Shown: positions 1 to 10,947 of the stretch, one piece after another
How positions within the stretch are numbered: position 1 is the stretch's first letter
Layout of the letters: each line of letters opens with the position of its first letter
Assembly: GCA_029448655.1 (NCBI GenBank)
Contig: JACCLO010000007.1
Coordinates: 62,001 to 126,000, forward strand
DNA length: 64,000 nucleotides
Origin: Wolfiporia cocos
Lineage: Eukaryota > Basidiomycota > Agaricomycetes > Polyporales > Phaeolaceae
Direction: 5' to 3'
Made by a program: the position numbers and the translations under genes
Notes under the pieces: model-generated
Told to the model about the DNA's origin: nothing
Databases searched by the model: none
Seen by the model: only the letters and a program-made list of their open reading frames with translations

Positions 1-1
1 C

Positions 2-3000
2 TCGTTAGACGAATGGATTGATGAAGAATTAGCCAAAGGCTATATTCAACCCTCACAATCACCCTTCGCATCACCCGTCTTTTTTGTAAAAAAGAAAGAT
101 GGGGGACTAAGAATGGTAGTGGATTACAGAAAACTCAATGAAATTACAGTACAAAACAAATACCCCATTCCAAGAATATCCGAACTCATAGATCAGTTAG
201 CCCAAGCGTCGATCTTTACAAAGATCGATCTTCGCTGGGGATATAACAACGTTCGAATTAAGGAAGGGGACGAATGGAAAACAGCCTTCACAACTCACAG
301 AGGGCTGTTCGAAGCTACTGTAATGTATTTTGGATTCTGTAACGCTCCAGGAACTTTTCAAGCCATGATGAACAACGTCCTAGAAGACTTCATAAGATCT
401 GGAAAGGTCATAGTCTACCTGGACGACATCCTAATCTTTGGGAATGACTTGAAAGAACACAGAAAGATAGTGAAGGCAGTCCTGCAAAGGCTGCAAGATT
501 GTGATCTTTACGCAAAGCCTGAAAAGTGCTTCTTCGAACAATCATCCATTGAATATCTAGGGATGATTATCTCTAAAAGTCAGGTCAAAATGGACCCAGC
601 AAAATACGATGGAGTCCAAAATTGGCCAGAACCCAAAAAAGTCAAAGAAGTCCAAGCGTTTATAGGATTCGCAAATTTCTATAGACGATTCATCAGAGAC
701 TTCTCAAGAATAGTAAAACCCCTAACCACTCTCACAAAGAAAAATCACGAGTGGAAATGGGGGGATGAACAAGCCAACGCTTTCGAAACATTGAAAGCAG
801 CATTCACTTCTGCACCCATCCTCAGGATTCCCGACCAATATCAACCATTCCGTATCGAATCAGATGCATCTGACTTCGCCACTGGAGCAGTACTCTCACA
901 ACTAGACCCATCTGATAACAAATATCACCCAGTAGCGTACTACTCCAAATCAATGAGCGAACCAGAACGGAATTACGAGATATATGACAAAGAACTTCTA
1001 GCCATCATAAGAGCACTAGAAGAATGGCGTCATTATCTAGAAGGTCATAAGGAATCATTTGAAGTATGGACGGACCATTTAAACCTAACATACTTCAAAA
1101 CGGCGCAGAAGTTAACAAGAAGACAAGCAAGATGGGCACTATACCTCACTCGCTTCAATTTCAAACTTAATCACAAACCAGGAAAAACCATGTTACAAGC
1201 TGATCCTCTGTCACGGAGGCCAGATCATGAAGAGGGGGTGAATCTCGACAATCGAGACCAAATTCTCCTCAAACCGGAATTTTTTAACGAAGATTTCGCC
1301 GTTCGCGCAATAACAGCATACCAATTCACGAACGATGAAATCAAAGACAATGAACTTTTAGAAAGTATCAGGAAAGCATTAATGGATAACCAAGTCACTG
1401 AAAAGTACAAGGATCTGTTAAAAGCTGGACCACAGGAATTCAAGAAGGACCTACAACAATGGAACTTCGAGAACGGTCTACTCCTGCATAATGGAAAAGT
1501 CTATGTGCCAGACATCCCAGAGTTAAGACGTAAGGTAGTAGAAATACACCACGATCTACCCTCAGCAGGGCACTACGGACGTGACAAAACGTACGAATTA
1601 ATCACCAGGAACTACTGGTGGCCAGGAATGTACATCTACGTAAAAAAGTACACAGAAACATGTGACATGTGTCAAAGAATGAAGAATCGAGCTGAAAAGC
1701 CGTACGGCATGTTACAACCAAATCCAGTCCCTGAATTACCATGGGACACCATCACTTGCGACTTTATCATGTATTTACCAAAGTCCAAGATCAACAAGTC
1801 CATCTACGACTCCATTATGGTGGTTGTAGACAGACTTACCAAGAGAGCACACTTCTACCCTATCAATTCTAGTTTCGGTACAAAGGACCTAACAACCGTA
1901 CTATACGGAAGGTTCTATCCACAACATGGATTACCAAAACAAATTATCTCAGATAGAGGTGTTCAGTTCTCATCCGAGCTCTTTAAACTATGGTGCAAAG
2001 AGTTAGGAATTGAAAGATCCATGACGACTGCCTATCACCCGCAAGCGGATGGACAGACGGAACGAGTTAATCAAACCCTAGAACAATATCTACGGTGTTA
2101 CGTTAACTCATATGAAAAAGACAACTGGTCACAGTTCTTACCCACCGCCGAATTTGCTTACAATAATGCAATTTCGGAAACAACGAAGTATTCCCCGTTC
2201 TATCTAGAACTCGGAAGACACCCAAGAGCAGGACCAGATTCCATTCAAGTTGGGGAAAATAAAGACCTCAACGAAATAGCTCAAGAGCGCTTCAATGCTC
2301 AACAAGAAGCCAAAGCAGCAATGCTTGTGGCAGGTGAACGATGGAAGTGGTACGCAGACAAAGGAAAGAAACAAACACCTTTCCAAGTCGGCGACAGAGT
2401 AATGGTGCACACCAAAGATTACCAAGATTCAGAACGAAGCTTGGCCCCTAGAGGAATAGGCCCCTTCACAGTTGTTGAGCAACTCAGTCCAGTAACATAC
2501 AAGCTGAAGATGGGGTCCCAATATAGGGCATATCACCCGGTGTTCCACGCATCAAAACTCTACCTTTATAAAACCACGGACATACCAGGAAGAGTTCAAC
2601 CACTAGAAATAGAGGAAGAACCCGAAGAGTGGGAAGTGGAAGCAATCTTAAGTCATAGAATGCGACACAATAAAAACGAATTCCTAATCCACTGGAAGGA
2701 TACCACTCAGGAATCTGATTCATGGGAACCAGAAACCAACTTAACAGGTGCTGAAGAAATTCTAAATGAATACAAAGCAAAGTCTTTCGACGAAGCACCA
2801 CGACGGAGTACCCGTCAACAGAATAAACCAGTCATAATACATCAAGTATCAATGACAGATCAAGCTGTAGACGAACACCAAGTTCGCGTCGCAGACCCAG
2901 AAGACGATCCCAACTGGAAAGTAGGAGACCGTTACATCTATCCAGACGACTGGCCTTTAATGAACGATGACGTCAACGAAGACGAATCGGAGGGTTATGA

Positions 3001-3556
3001 CTCTGATGAAGAGAGACCTGAAAAACCTCTCAAACCCACGTCTCGATGGGTAAAAAGAGACCCGTATGGAAACTTCGTCGATGACGACATAGTTTTCAAC
3101 GACTATCTTATGTTCGCCACGGACTTTAACATAGAACAAGGAAGTTCTCTGGCGTACCCAGAAAAAGGAACTAGCCACTCGGCAGGATACGACATCACGT
3201 CGTCCAAAGATGTGGCTATCCCTCCAGGAAAGTTAGAAACTATAGAAACAGGATTAAAAATCCTACTGCCGTACGGGCACTATGGTCAACTAATGACGCG
3301 ATCAAGTATGGCAAAAAGAGACCTACTGGTCGTTGGAGGAGTAATCGATTGGGATTACCGAGGAGAAATCAAAGTCATGATCAGGAACTTCGGTAACGAC
3401 TATTATCATGTGAACTCCACTGACAAAATAGCACAATTGCTAATATTGCCAGTGCCCAACCCTGAAGTCAACATATCCAGCATCAAAGCATACGATGCCA
3501 GGTATGGAAACATGGGAACTAGAAAAGAAGGAGCTTTCGGCTCTACAGGAAGATAG
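2..3556 (+). CDS. pol: Ty3/gypsy chromovirus pol with C-terminal dUTPase (5' end outside window)
   Basis: Polyprotein of an LTR retrotransposon; the frame is open from base 2, so the N terminus (gag, protease) lies left of the window. Counting from the Met at 113, the reverse transcriptase has YLDD near residue 103, and RNase H has an ESDAS aspartate near 250. The integrase has an HHCC finger (final CDMC) near 480-520 and D, D, E near 549 (TCDF), 613 (SDRG) and 649 (QTERVN). A GPF motif follows near 785, a chromodomain near 840-890, and an acidic linker. Residues ~1003-1147 carry dUTPase motifs in order: SAGYDI, RSSMA, GVIDWDYRGEI with the catalytic Asp, DKIAQLLI, and EGAFGSTG. The dUTPase would hydrolyse dUTP to dUMP, limiting uracil in the cDNA. 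There is no stop or frameshift across 1184 codons, so the copy may be young. A purine tract at 3584-3596 follows. Confidence 0.95.
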   Translation, partial: SLDEWIDEELAKGYIQPSQSPFASPVFFVKKKDGGLRMVVDYRKLNEITVQNKYPIPRISELIDQLAQASIFTKIDLRWGYNNVRIKEGDEWKTAFTTHRGLFEATVMYFGFCNAPGTFQAMMNNVLEDFIRSGKVIVYLDDILIFGNDLKEHRKIVKAVLQRLQDCDLYAKPEKCFFEQSSIEYLGMIISKSQVKMDPAKYDGVQNWPEPKKVKEVQAFIGFANFYRRFIRDFSRIVKPLTTLTKKNHEWKWGDEQANAFETLKAAFTSAPILRIPDQYQPFRIESDASDFATGAVLSQLDPSDNKYHPVAYYSKSMSEPERNYEIYDKELLAIIRALEEWRHYLEGHKESFEVWTDHLNLTYFKTAQKLTRRQARWALYLTRFNFKLNHKPGKTMLQADPLSRRPDHEEGVNLDNRDQILLKPEFFNEDFAVRAITAYQFTNDEIKDNELLESIRKALMDNQVTEKYKDLLKAGPQEFKKDLQQWNFENGLLLHNGKVYVPDIPELRRKVVEIHHDLPSAGHYGRDKTYELITRNYWWPGMYIYVKKYTETCDMCQRMKNRAEKPYGMLQPNPVPELPWDTITCDFIMYLPKSKINKSIYDSIMVVVDRLTKRAHFYPINSSFGTKDLTTVLYGRFYPQHGLPKQIISDRGVQFSSELFKLWCKELGIERSMTTAYHPQADGQTERVNQTLEQYLRCYVNSYEKDNWSQFLPTAEFAYNNAISETTKYSPFYLELGRHPRAGPDSIQVGENKDLNEIAQERFNAQQEAKAAMLVAGERWKWYADKGKKQTPFQVGDRVMVHTKDYQDSERSLAPRGIGPFTVVEQLSPVTYKLKMGSQYRAYHPVFHASKLYLYKTTDIPGRVQPLEIEEEPEEWEVEAILSHRMRHNKNEFLIHWKDTTQESDSWEPETNLTGAEEILNEYKAKSFDEAPRRSTRQQNKPVIIHQVSMTDQAVDEHQVRVADPEDDPNWKVGDRYIYPDDWPLMNDDVNEDESEGYDSDEERPEKPLKPTSRWVKRDPYGNFVDDDIVFNDYLMFATDFNIEQGSSLAYPEKGTSHSAGYDITSSKDVAIPPGKLETIETGLKILLPYGHYGQLMTRSSMAKRDLLVVGGVIDWDYRGEIKVMIRNFGNDYYHVNSTDKIAQLLILPVPNPEVNISSIKAYDARYGNMGTRKEGAFGSTGR

Positions 3557-3596
3557 AAATATCTTTTAGGGACTAAAAAGCCTGAAGAGGGGGTAA

Positions 3597-4137
3597 TGTC
3601 ACAGTTTTCTAGGCATTTACCTAATTTTTCCCGAATTTATATCGAATTTCTCTGACTTGTCTTACGACAAGTCCTATGCAACGTAGTTATAAAACCTAAC
3701 CACGAAACGTCACTCTTCTCGAATCCTCTCGAAGGTACTAGAATACCTGACTCATAACGTTCTCGTCAGCGGCCCGCCGTATATACCGATCGGCCTATGA
3801 CTCACACGTCATATGACTTAGAAATAGTCAACGTGACTCATTCTCCTGTAAGCGCACAGCATTACCGCTGGTGCGCACAGACCCATTACATTAGGGCATG
3901 CTTATCTGAACGGATCCCACATGTGTATATAAGCTGCTCATCTAAGGCGTAAGACCTTAGAACAATTCATTGCTCTACCCCGTCGCATTAGCTCTACTAC
4001 CTACTGCTACTTAGTTTCTTCGCTTGTTGCAACTAAACCGTCCTCAAAAGACACACAAGTGAGTTTCTGGGTCACTGCGTGGGACTGTTGCGCAACCAAG
4101 ACAAGGGCGGTCGGCAACCGTAAGGGAGTGGGTGACA
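3597..4137 (+). repeat. 3' LTR of the dUTPase-bearing gypsy element
   Basis: Starts TGTCACAG right after the polypurine tract GAAGAGGGGGTAA (3584-3596) and ends GTGACA, about 541 bp. It contains the U3 motif (GTGCGCACAGACCC ... TTAGGGCA, 3871-3899), a TATA box (TATATAA, about 3926) and a 7-bp hairpin TCTAAGG/CCTTAGA at 3941-3961. The 5' LTR is outside the window, so the target duplication cannot be checked and the exact right end is inferred from the terminal inverted repeat only. Confidence 0.8.
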
Positions 4138-4262
4138 ACACCCGCGCCGCCTCGAGTTCTGGTGATGGCACTGGCGAGCTTGCCAACTCCGTTGCACCCT
4201 CAGTTTCAAGTGGCGCGAGTGCCATGGTCGGTGAGGGTGCAGCATGGATCTCTGGCGTCTCC

Positions 4263-4680
4263 TGTTATGGGTCGAATACCCATTTGTATATTCGAGTCAT
4301 GAATATAGTTCGTTCTTCTGCACGTAGGCACGTCGCCGTATGCAAGGCAAATATTCGTTAGATGCCTTCAGATCCTAAGTGAAGTCCCTAGGAGATCATT
4401 TAGTATCCAATACGCGTTAGAGGATATAATCTGTTCAGGTGCGAGTTGAATAGAATATAAGACTCGCCTAAGTCCGAGAAGTCAAGGTGCACTTCGAGGA
4501 CTTAGTCGTTCGGTTGCTCGAGAGGGTAATACTGAGTGAAGTTTCCTACGTTTGAGAATGAGTATAAGACTTCTTGTTTGTACAACAAGGTCGAGCTGAA
4601 GAGCCTCGACAGTAAGTACATGAGTTTATATACTACACAGAGTTTCTGAGGTCAAGTCGGTCCCAGATGTCACCGATACT
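4263..4680 (+). repeat. LTR-like repeat, TGTTATGGG family (copia-like start), copy 1
   Basis: Begins TGTTATGGGTCGAATACCC. It shares long stretches with 28212-28399 plus 29603-29760 (for example TTTGAGAATGAGTATAAGAC and CAACAAGGTCGAGCTGAAGA) and, more weakly, with 32903-33130. The TGTTA start is typical of Ty1/copia LTRs, but no terminal CA or target duplication was found, so the right border is approximate. Bases 4681-4956 show nothing recognisable beyond a short hairpin (GATGGCG...CGCCATC). Confidence 0.5.
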
Positions 4681-4956
4681 ATCTACGCTATAGTACGAAA
4701 CGCTTGATAGATATGGAGTGATTTATCTGAAATGATAGAGAGGAATGTTGATGGCGGTTGAACGCCATCTATCAGCTAATAAATGATACCTATGAAATGA
4801 GGGCAGAGTTGGATCTGCCAAAGGTCAAACATGCCCTATACACTAGTACATACTGGGGATGCGCCCAGTAGAGTCACGAGTAGCCAGGGGGTTGGTTGTG
4901 CAACAAGTCCCTGTATCGTATTCACCCGATGGTGAGTTCTGCCAGTATTCGAAAAA

Positions 4957-6923
4957 TCAGAATATCCGTAACATCTCCGTCCCAAGGGCAGCTGGGGATG
5001 GCACAGGCAGACTGGTGGACAACAGCGATCTCCGATCAGCTTCTTCCATAAGTGCAGTAACTCTGACACGGAAACCATCCGTGCCACCCGTCCTAACGGG
5101 GAACCCCTATATCCGCCCTATCCTATCTCCAATAGCCCCCCACCCTCCATAGGCGGAGAACAAGAAGGCACCTCTATTGAGAGGTCCTGCCGTATTGCCT
5201 GAGGTACCGACCCATAAGTGTATCGGTACGCCCCCAGACTAGCAAGTAATAGAAAAGAGATTAAGGCGAATGTAATGAATAGAGGCCCCCACGCCCAAGT
5301 AGGACGCAGCAGGCTTTGTTGTCAAGGACCCTGCACGCGAAGACAAGCAGCAGAGGGATGTAAAGAGGTGACCAGGGGACACGCCCCCTAGGCCAAAATC
5401 TTAAGTCTGAGGAGTTATCCTCAGACGTCGCCAGTATATATACATGTAGGAGACCTCTAGCTAAAGACCTTTTGTCTACCCTAAAGTGACGGTCTGTGCG
5501 CATCAGGATCATGTGCCTACAGTAGGTAACTAGGTAACGTCCATGTGACGAGGTAACTACCGTGACTCAAGACGAGACAACGTGACCTGTGTAGATAACG
5601 AGATAAGATGAAGGCTTATCTACCTATGCACGTGATACCTCCAACGTCGGTCTAACGAGTCTAAAAATCGGAATAAAAAGCGCAAAAATAAGGGAAAAAT
5701 CACAATATATTTCTTGTGACAAACTCCCGAGTCCGTCAACGGCAAGGACGAAGTTTCTATTCCCGCGGCAGGTACATCTCGCATTGAGGGAGCAGCTAGT
5801 ATCTGCTTGTTAGCCATCAGCTAATCCCAGGACGAATCACTTATGACCGAAAATGTCCTGGCCAAAGCAGAACAGGGTACCACATATACGTCCTAGCATC
5901 AAGCCCGCTTCTTCGCGCAGTGTATGTTCAAAATCTTGGTTTGCGTGGTTTGAACCCGTATTGTGACTAGTATGTTGTTAGTAAACTTCCCACCTAGTGT
6001 GCGGTGGACTCACGTGTACGTTGTAACATAGCCATTCTCATCCAGTCCAGTCATCATGATTGTGCCCACCCAGCCCGTTTGCTTCTCCCAATGCTCCGCC
6101 GTCAGCCGAATCACAGTCTCCATTCCAGCCGCCTTTCTGTATGGCTATCAACAAGAATATCACGGCACGCTGGAATCACCACTCACCTTGCACGTTCATA
6201 CTCTTCGGTACCTAGCTTTGCCTCCATCTCTACAGGCATATGCATCATTTCATGATGTCGCTTCCACACTAGCTCTTGCAACTCGGCCTTCTCTTCTTCA
6301 GTGAGGGTTTCATATAGTGCACTAGCCCATTCAGTCCATGCCTTCCCCCCTGCAGGAGGGGGTGGGGAATCGGGTCGTGTGTACTTCCCCTGTTTCAACA
6401 ACTCTCTGAATACATCCCACGGCCTGCAAGCACGAGGATCATTTCCACTGCAAGCGATTTTCGCGGCGTGAGGCATCGCTACGTTTAGTTGTTTCACAGA
6501 TTGCGATGTAGTGTGGTTCCTGCCCCAATCGTAGATTCGCTGCCATGCACGTCGTGGTCAGTGAGATCTACGAGTGCACAAGTAAATTTTTCGCACCTGA
6601 TCCAACGATGACAGGCGCTCCCGGCATTGCTCCTCCGTTTCAGCTTCGAACCGCAGCGTTTTCTTTCGTGAGTGATTGGTCTTGCAGAGGGCAAGACGAG
6701 CCTGGTACTCGTCGTCCGTTTCGGCTGGGTATGGCTGCTCGCCAAATTTTTGGAGGAAGGCTTTGTGACCGTGAGATGCAGCCACGTGGTAGCGGTTGGT
6801 ACTTCCCAGCAATGTGCGTATGGCCTCGCTGGCCCATTGTTCTCGTAGAAAGGCCAGCTCACTGGCGCACCAGATCGCTACGGACATGAGTGGAAAGGCG
6901 ACTTGAGCTTGCCAGATTCCCAC
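4957..6923 (-). pseudogene. Uncharacterised agaricomycete multi-exon gene, last exon split by a solo LTR
   Basis: Minus-strand coding pieces joined by short GT..AG introns. They are about 6570-6923 (start not resolved), 6187-6447 (ending GTEEYERAR), 6014-6136 (AEHWEKQTGWVGTIMMTG, then GLDENGYVTTYT), 5848-5934 (HTLREEAGLMLGR; weak GTCATA donor) and a last exon 5820 to 4957. The last exon is interrupted by the LTR at 5064-5721. Removing the LTR and one AACTC copy restores one frame, from ...LPLTDSGV into TALMEEADRRSLL..., up to a TGA at 4957-4959. The composition and the 'TGW...GG/GLDxxG' pattern resemble a widespread uncharacterised mushroom protein family; I know no function. Splicing was read by eye. 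The LTR adds 663 bp with stops, so the C terminus is lost. Confidence 0.45.
5064..5721 (-). repeat. Solo LTR, 658 bp, TSD AACTC
   Basis: On the minus strand it runs TGTCACAAG ... CCGTGTCA, flanked by AACTC at 5059-5063 and 5722-5726. It carries the reversed U3 motif (5475-5500), a TATATATA core promoter near 5435-5445 and an 8-bp hairpin GTCTGAGG/CCTCAGAC (5405-5426). It is about 90% alike to 34285-34911. The target duplication on both sides and the absence of internal DNA show a single insertion that recombined to a solo LTR, here inside a coding exon. Confidence 0.92.
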
Positions 6924-7241
6924 GAGTCACGTCCACTTTGTGGTCGGGACCCCAGAGAGTGCTTGTGGAGCCACCGCCTGCGGTTAGTCCGGAAAAGGGC
7001 AGACAAGTACTTACCCACCTTCTCGATCACGCCCTGGCTCAAAATATGTCAAAGCAAAATACATAATATTATACATGCCGATGCTCATGACGACATCTTG
7101 TAGGAAGAGCGCTAGATATGAGCTACCCCGTTTGAAGGTTAAGTGAGCAAGAGACAATCCATTGGTGGCAAAGCTGGTACTTACCAGAGATTACATGGCA
7201 TGCAGCTACATTGTACGAAAAACTATATCGAGCACTTCATA

Positions 7242-8677
7242 TCAGATCTTGGTTGAGTACAACGATGCTGGACACTGCAATGGGAATGTAGGGAGTCTAC
7301 CAAATTCGTGGTGGCATGCGGTAGCGTAGAACCTGATAGCTATTCCTTCCGCATGTTCGAAATCCGACTGCGTGCAATTTTCCTGTGGCACATAGAGGTG
7401 CCTGCTGTCAGGCCAGCTGGCCAACACCCTCACCATCCCGGTCACGCTATGACGGCGCCGTTGCCAGTCTTGGTGTACCAAACCGTCGCACAGTGTTTGT
7501 TCCTCCCAATTCGGGCGCAGCAACACAGCGTCTTCCTCGTTGTTTAGCCAGATGTCGGTCACCAGCTGCTTGCGCAGGAGTATATCATCTTCCGCAGCGT
7601 AATGAGCCGGCGCTAACACCCTGTCCACATGTAGGAACTCTAGTCGGAATGATACTACCGACAGTTCCCAGAGGATTTCCACCCAGAGGTCCTGCGCACC
7701 CTCAATGACCTCACGTGTGACATGTCTCGTGCCCCATGATGGGCACACAGCCATTGCACTGTACGGCGCAAACCCCCCGTGGATGTTGAGCACAATGGCG
7801 ACATCTATGCGGTCGGTAGTGCGCATCCGCGATTGTTGCTTCAAAAGTTTTGCTTTGTGCCCTCTCATCGCTTCGGATTGTGCGCCCGGCTCCTTCTCAT
7901 GATGTGGAAGCGGTGGCAACCTCGCAATTTCGTCAATGCTGCTTTGCGGCGTGGCATGGTCATAGGGGAAGCGGTAGTATTGACCCTCAAGGGCAAGACG
8001 CCATTTTGCAGCAGTCATCTACACCTTGCTGTGCGCAGGTGGATTGAAGGCATGGCTGAAGCACCATTGTCGGATGCGCAACCAGTTGTGTATGATAGTG
8101 GCATGGAAGGGTGTCCCGGATTTGCAGAACAGGTGGACGGGGGGGAGATGGTACAGCACAGCACGAGAAGGGTCACCCGTGCATAAATCAGTGACCTCTT
8201 GCTCAACCGCTGCCCAGGGGGAGCACAGCGTAGGAGCCCACCCTGGATGCTGAACTGGCAAGGTGGACTGAACCTGCCTGCTGGGCCCAGCAACCCCAGG
8301 TCTCCCTGTCTCATCCCTTCATTTTTTCGTGGGGCGATCTGTAATAACAAATGTCACTTTTGCTCATGCTGAAGTGACCGATTTCGACTTACTGTCGCTG
8401 TCTGACACGCGCTTGCGAGACGATTGTGCCGTCGCGTTTTCCAGCCTAGGAGCGTCGTCATCATGCACGTCGTTTGGATACGCGTTGTCGTTGTCGGCCA
8501 AGCCATCAATCTCGTCGTCGAGATTAGAAGCTGCATTTATAGCGGCGAATGTTGGCCGCAGGGTGGGTTTGTTGACATGAGACAGGATTCGATATTGCCT
8601 TAAGATGCTCTCCGACGATAGGTCGAACAGCTGGCCCTCCAACCATGTTGGGGTAGGCATGCTGTTACGACTATCCG
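7242..8677 (-). pseudogene. Uncharacterised agaricomycete protein gene, 5'-truncated by an LTR, one in-frame stop
   Basis: The upstream exon is 8393-8677 (contains TWLEGQLFDLSSESILRQY; acidic, SDSDS-rich end), followed by an 87-bp intron (donor GTAAGT, acceptor GAGACAG) and an exon 8305-7242. The second exon reads HNWLRIRQWCFSHAF, a TAG at 8019-8021, then AAKWRLALEGQYYRFPY and a Trp/Leu-rich C-terminal half ending PLQCPASLYSTKI. The WRLALEG-YY context recalls an uncharacterised family common in mushroom genomes (from memory, not searched); no enzyme motif was seen. The 5' end is cut by the LTR starting at 8678 and no N-terminal exon is visible beyond the element. The internal stop supports a decayed gene. 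Confidence 0.45.
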
Positions 8678-9192
8678 TGTCACAGTTTCCTCTGCTGACA
8701 TATGTGGGGGCCCCTAGGCTCGATCCCACGTCACTACACCTCCCCTTGCTCGTTCGTTAACCCCTTCGTCACAACGCCCTCCCCTGCCTGACGGCACGTG
8801 ACCGGTAGATAGATTAGATTACACTGATAGATAGTAGTGGCGCCCTGGCACCGCCCCCTTACTTAGTCAGCCCCTCACATGACACTGTACCTACCTTGCG
8901 CACAGACCACCCCCTTTAGGGTATGCCCGTCAGTCATAGCGTAGCGGTCCCGTCATGTAGTATAAGTAGTAGCGTCTGAGGTCTTACAACCTCAGACCTA
9001 TTAATGTCAGTTGGGCGCGTGTGCCCTCTTTCTTGACTCTTCCTTGTCTGCCTGCGCAACGTCTCCTCCGTCTTATACCTGCTAGTCTGGTAGCCGCCCC
9101 CCTTAGTGTTGCGGCCGCCCTTATAGACGACGTTAGGTCCCTTAGAGACAAGACATAGCGGTGGGGTTGGACACAGAGGCAAGTCTGTGTCA
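8678..9192 (+). repeat. 5' LTR of deleted gypsy element X
   Basis: TGTCACAG at the left, CTGTGTCA at the right, 515 bp. Its signals are a U3 motif GCGCACAGACC...CTTTAGGG (8898-8921), TATAAG at 8961 and a hairpin GTCTGAGG/CCTCAGAC (8974-8997). The left flank ATCCG is not repeated at the right, where the sequence runs on into a primer-binding site and internal DNA. This is therefore a 5' LTR, not a solo one. Confidence 0.85.
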
Positions 9193-9555
9193 TTTTAATA
9201 GGTCTATCTTACTCCCCGTCTTCGACGTTGGCAACGTCGGGGACCCGGAGGAGTTTCTCCACTCTTTAGGTGTTGACGACGGGGCGGGGCAGCCAGGAGC
9301 GTCGAATGACCCTGGTCCGCACAATTGCGAGCCCCCATATCCCAACCGTTGTCATGGCGACCACACCGTACAGGGGACCTTACCATCAGCATCCCAGTAC
9401 ACCATGCGCGTCCAAGCCACACACCTCCTGAGGAGTGAGAACCTGTGAGTAGCCGGGCCTGCCTACTCAACGGCCTTATCACGGCGCGCGTCCTCGTACG
9501 TCGCGTTGGAGACGGTCGGCGAGAGTCCCAGACAGCCGGTGAAAACCCTAGGGAT
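9193..9555 (+). mobile_element. Internal remnant of element X (5' leader and gag start)
   Basis: Begins with the primer-binding site at 9195-9205 and a TTACTCCCC stretch that recurs after the LTR of the neighbouring element Y. The following 350 bp resemble the leader and start of gag in Y by composition and a few shared words (GGGGCAGC). No long frame survives. It ends abruptly at the next LTR (9556) with no polypurine tract. Confidence 0.55.
9195..9205 (+). promoter_or_regulatory. Self-priming primer-binding site of element X
   Basis: TTAATAGGTCT, two bases after the LTR end, is the exact reverse complement of AGACCTATTAA at 8994-9004. That LTR site lies 33 bases after the start of TATAAG, where transcription should begin. 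This matches the self-priming scheme known from Tf1 and sushi-type chromoviruses, where the first ~11 nt of the RNA prime their own reverse transcription. Confidence 0.7.
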
Positions 9556-10126
9556 TGTCACAGTATTTCGCTGTGGCATGCCCAGCTTCAGGAGTAAGCA
9601 CCTCCGCGTCTCCCTCTTACGTTAGACGCCAGACCCAGTAGATAAGATTACCAGCGGTGCGCTGATGGTTCGCCGGCATACGCCGAAGGCGCTAGGGGTA
9701 GCGCGCGTACGTACACATCACGGTCACTACGTTACGGTTACATGTTGATGGTAGCTAGTCACATGGACTCCTAAAGTAACATGACTACGGTCGGCGGTGC
9801 GAGCGTCTGGTTAGCGGCGCACAGGCCATCTCTTTAGGGCAGCCATTACAGGCTCTACACTCATGTACTTAAGGCGTAGGAAGATGGGGCTTATCCCCCA
9901 TCTTTAAGATTCTCGGCAATGGGTTGAAGGCCCCTTTCTATCAGACTCCCTGCGTGCCGTTTCATCGACCCCACTCCTCGTTGTCACCCTCTCCTTGCTA
10001 GTCTGGTAGCGACACCATACAGCCTGACTCGCCACCTTACCTGCGCAAGTACCTGAGGACGTTAGACTTAGGACGTTAGGGGTTCCCCGGCAAGGCCGGT
10101 CGCACAGTCCGGTGAGACTGTGTCAT

Positions 10127-10138
10127 AATCTTAAAGAT
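10127..10138 (+). promoter_or_regulatory. Self-priming primer-binding site of element Y
   Basis: AATCTTAAAGAT, one base after the 5' LTR, is the exact complement of ATCTTTAAGATT at 9900-9911. That LTR site lies 34 bases after the TACTTAAG core promoter and overlaps the 3' arm of the hairpin. The sequence is itself partly palindromic, so alone it is weaker evidence than the site in element X; the same spacing in both makes the reading convincing. Confidence 0.65.
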
Positions 10139-10947
10139 ATTTTACTCCCCCCCCTGCGCTGATGAACTTCGCGCTTGGGCCGGAGGTTTTCTACCCTAGG
10201 TACCTGGCGACGCAGCGGGGCAGCAGCTGGCACAAGCGCCACCGTCGACACATTTGTCAGCCCCCACTAAGCGTGCGCCCTCTTACAGGTACCCTGGGGA
10301 ATGAAAGAAGTAAGCCCGCCCCCTCATTATAGGTAGCGGGGAGACAAGGGTACGTACGTAGCGTCACCCCTCCCTGGGCGGCAGGGCCTTGCGCTCTCTT
10401 TTGACCAGTGGGTATGCGAAGGGACCTGAGGGTCCCAACCCCACATCGACCGGTCACCATGGCAACGACAACGACAGGCTCAAGGCTCGGCTGGCTGAAG
10501 TACTGACGAAGGATAACCCCACGGCGGAGAGTTCCTCCCCGGCACTAAACCCTCGAGAGTAGGGCGAGAGTGAAAGAAATAATGGACTCACCTTGCAGGT
10601 AGCTTTCAGGGAGTAAAAGAGAAGTTCGTCAGGGACGACGAAGTTTAGAGAGGGGGTAATGTCACAGTATTTACGCTTGACATATCCAGCTTGTTTCTGC
10701 AGGTTACGCGGGGCATTTGCGGCCCCAGGAACCTCAGTGAGCACCTCTACCGTCTCCCTCTTACGTTAGACGCCAGACCCAGTAGATTAGATTACCAGCG
10801 GTGTGCTGATGCCGGCATACGCCGAAGGCACTAGGGGTAGCGCGCGTACGTACACATCACGGTCACTACGTTACAAGTTACAGAGTAGCTAGTCACATGG
10901 ACCCCTAGGTAACATGACCACGGTCGGCTGTAGCGCGCGGCGCACAG

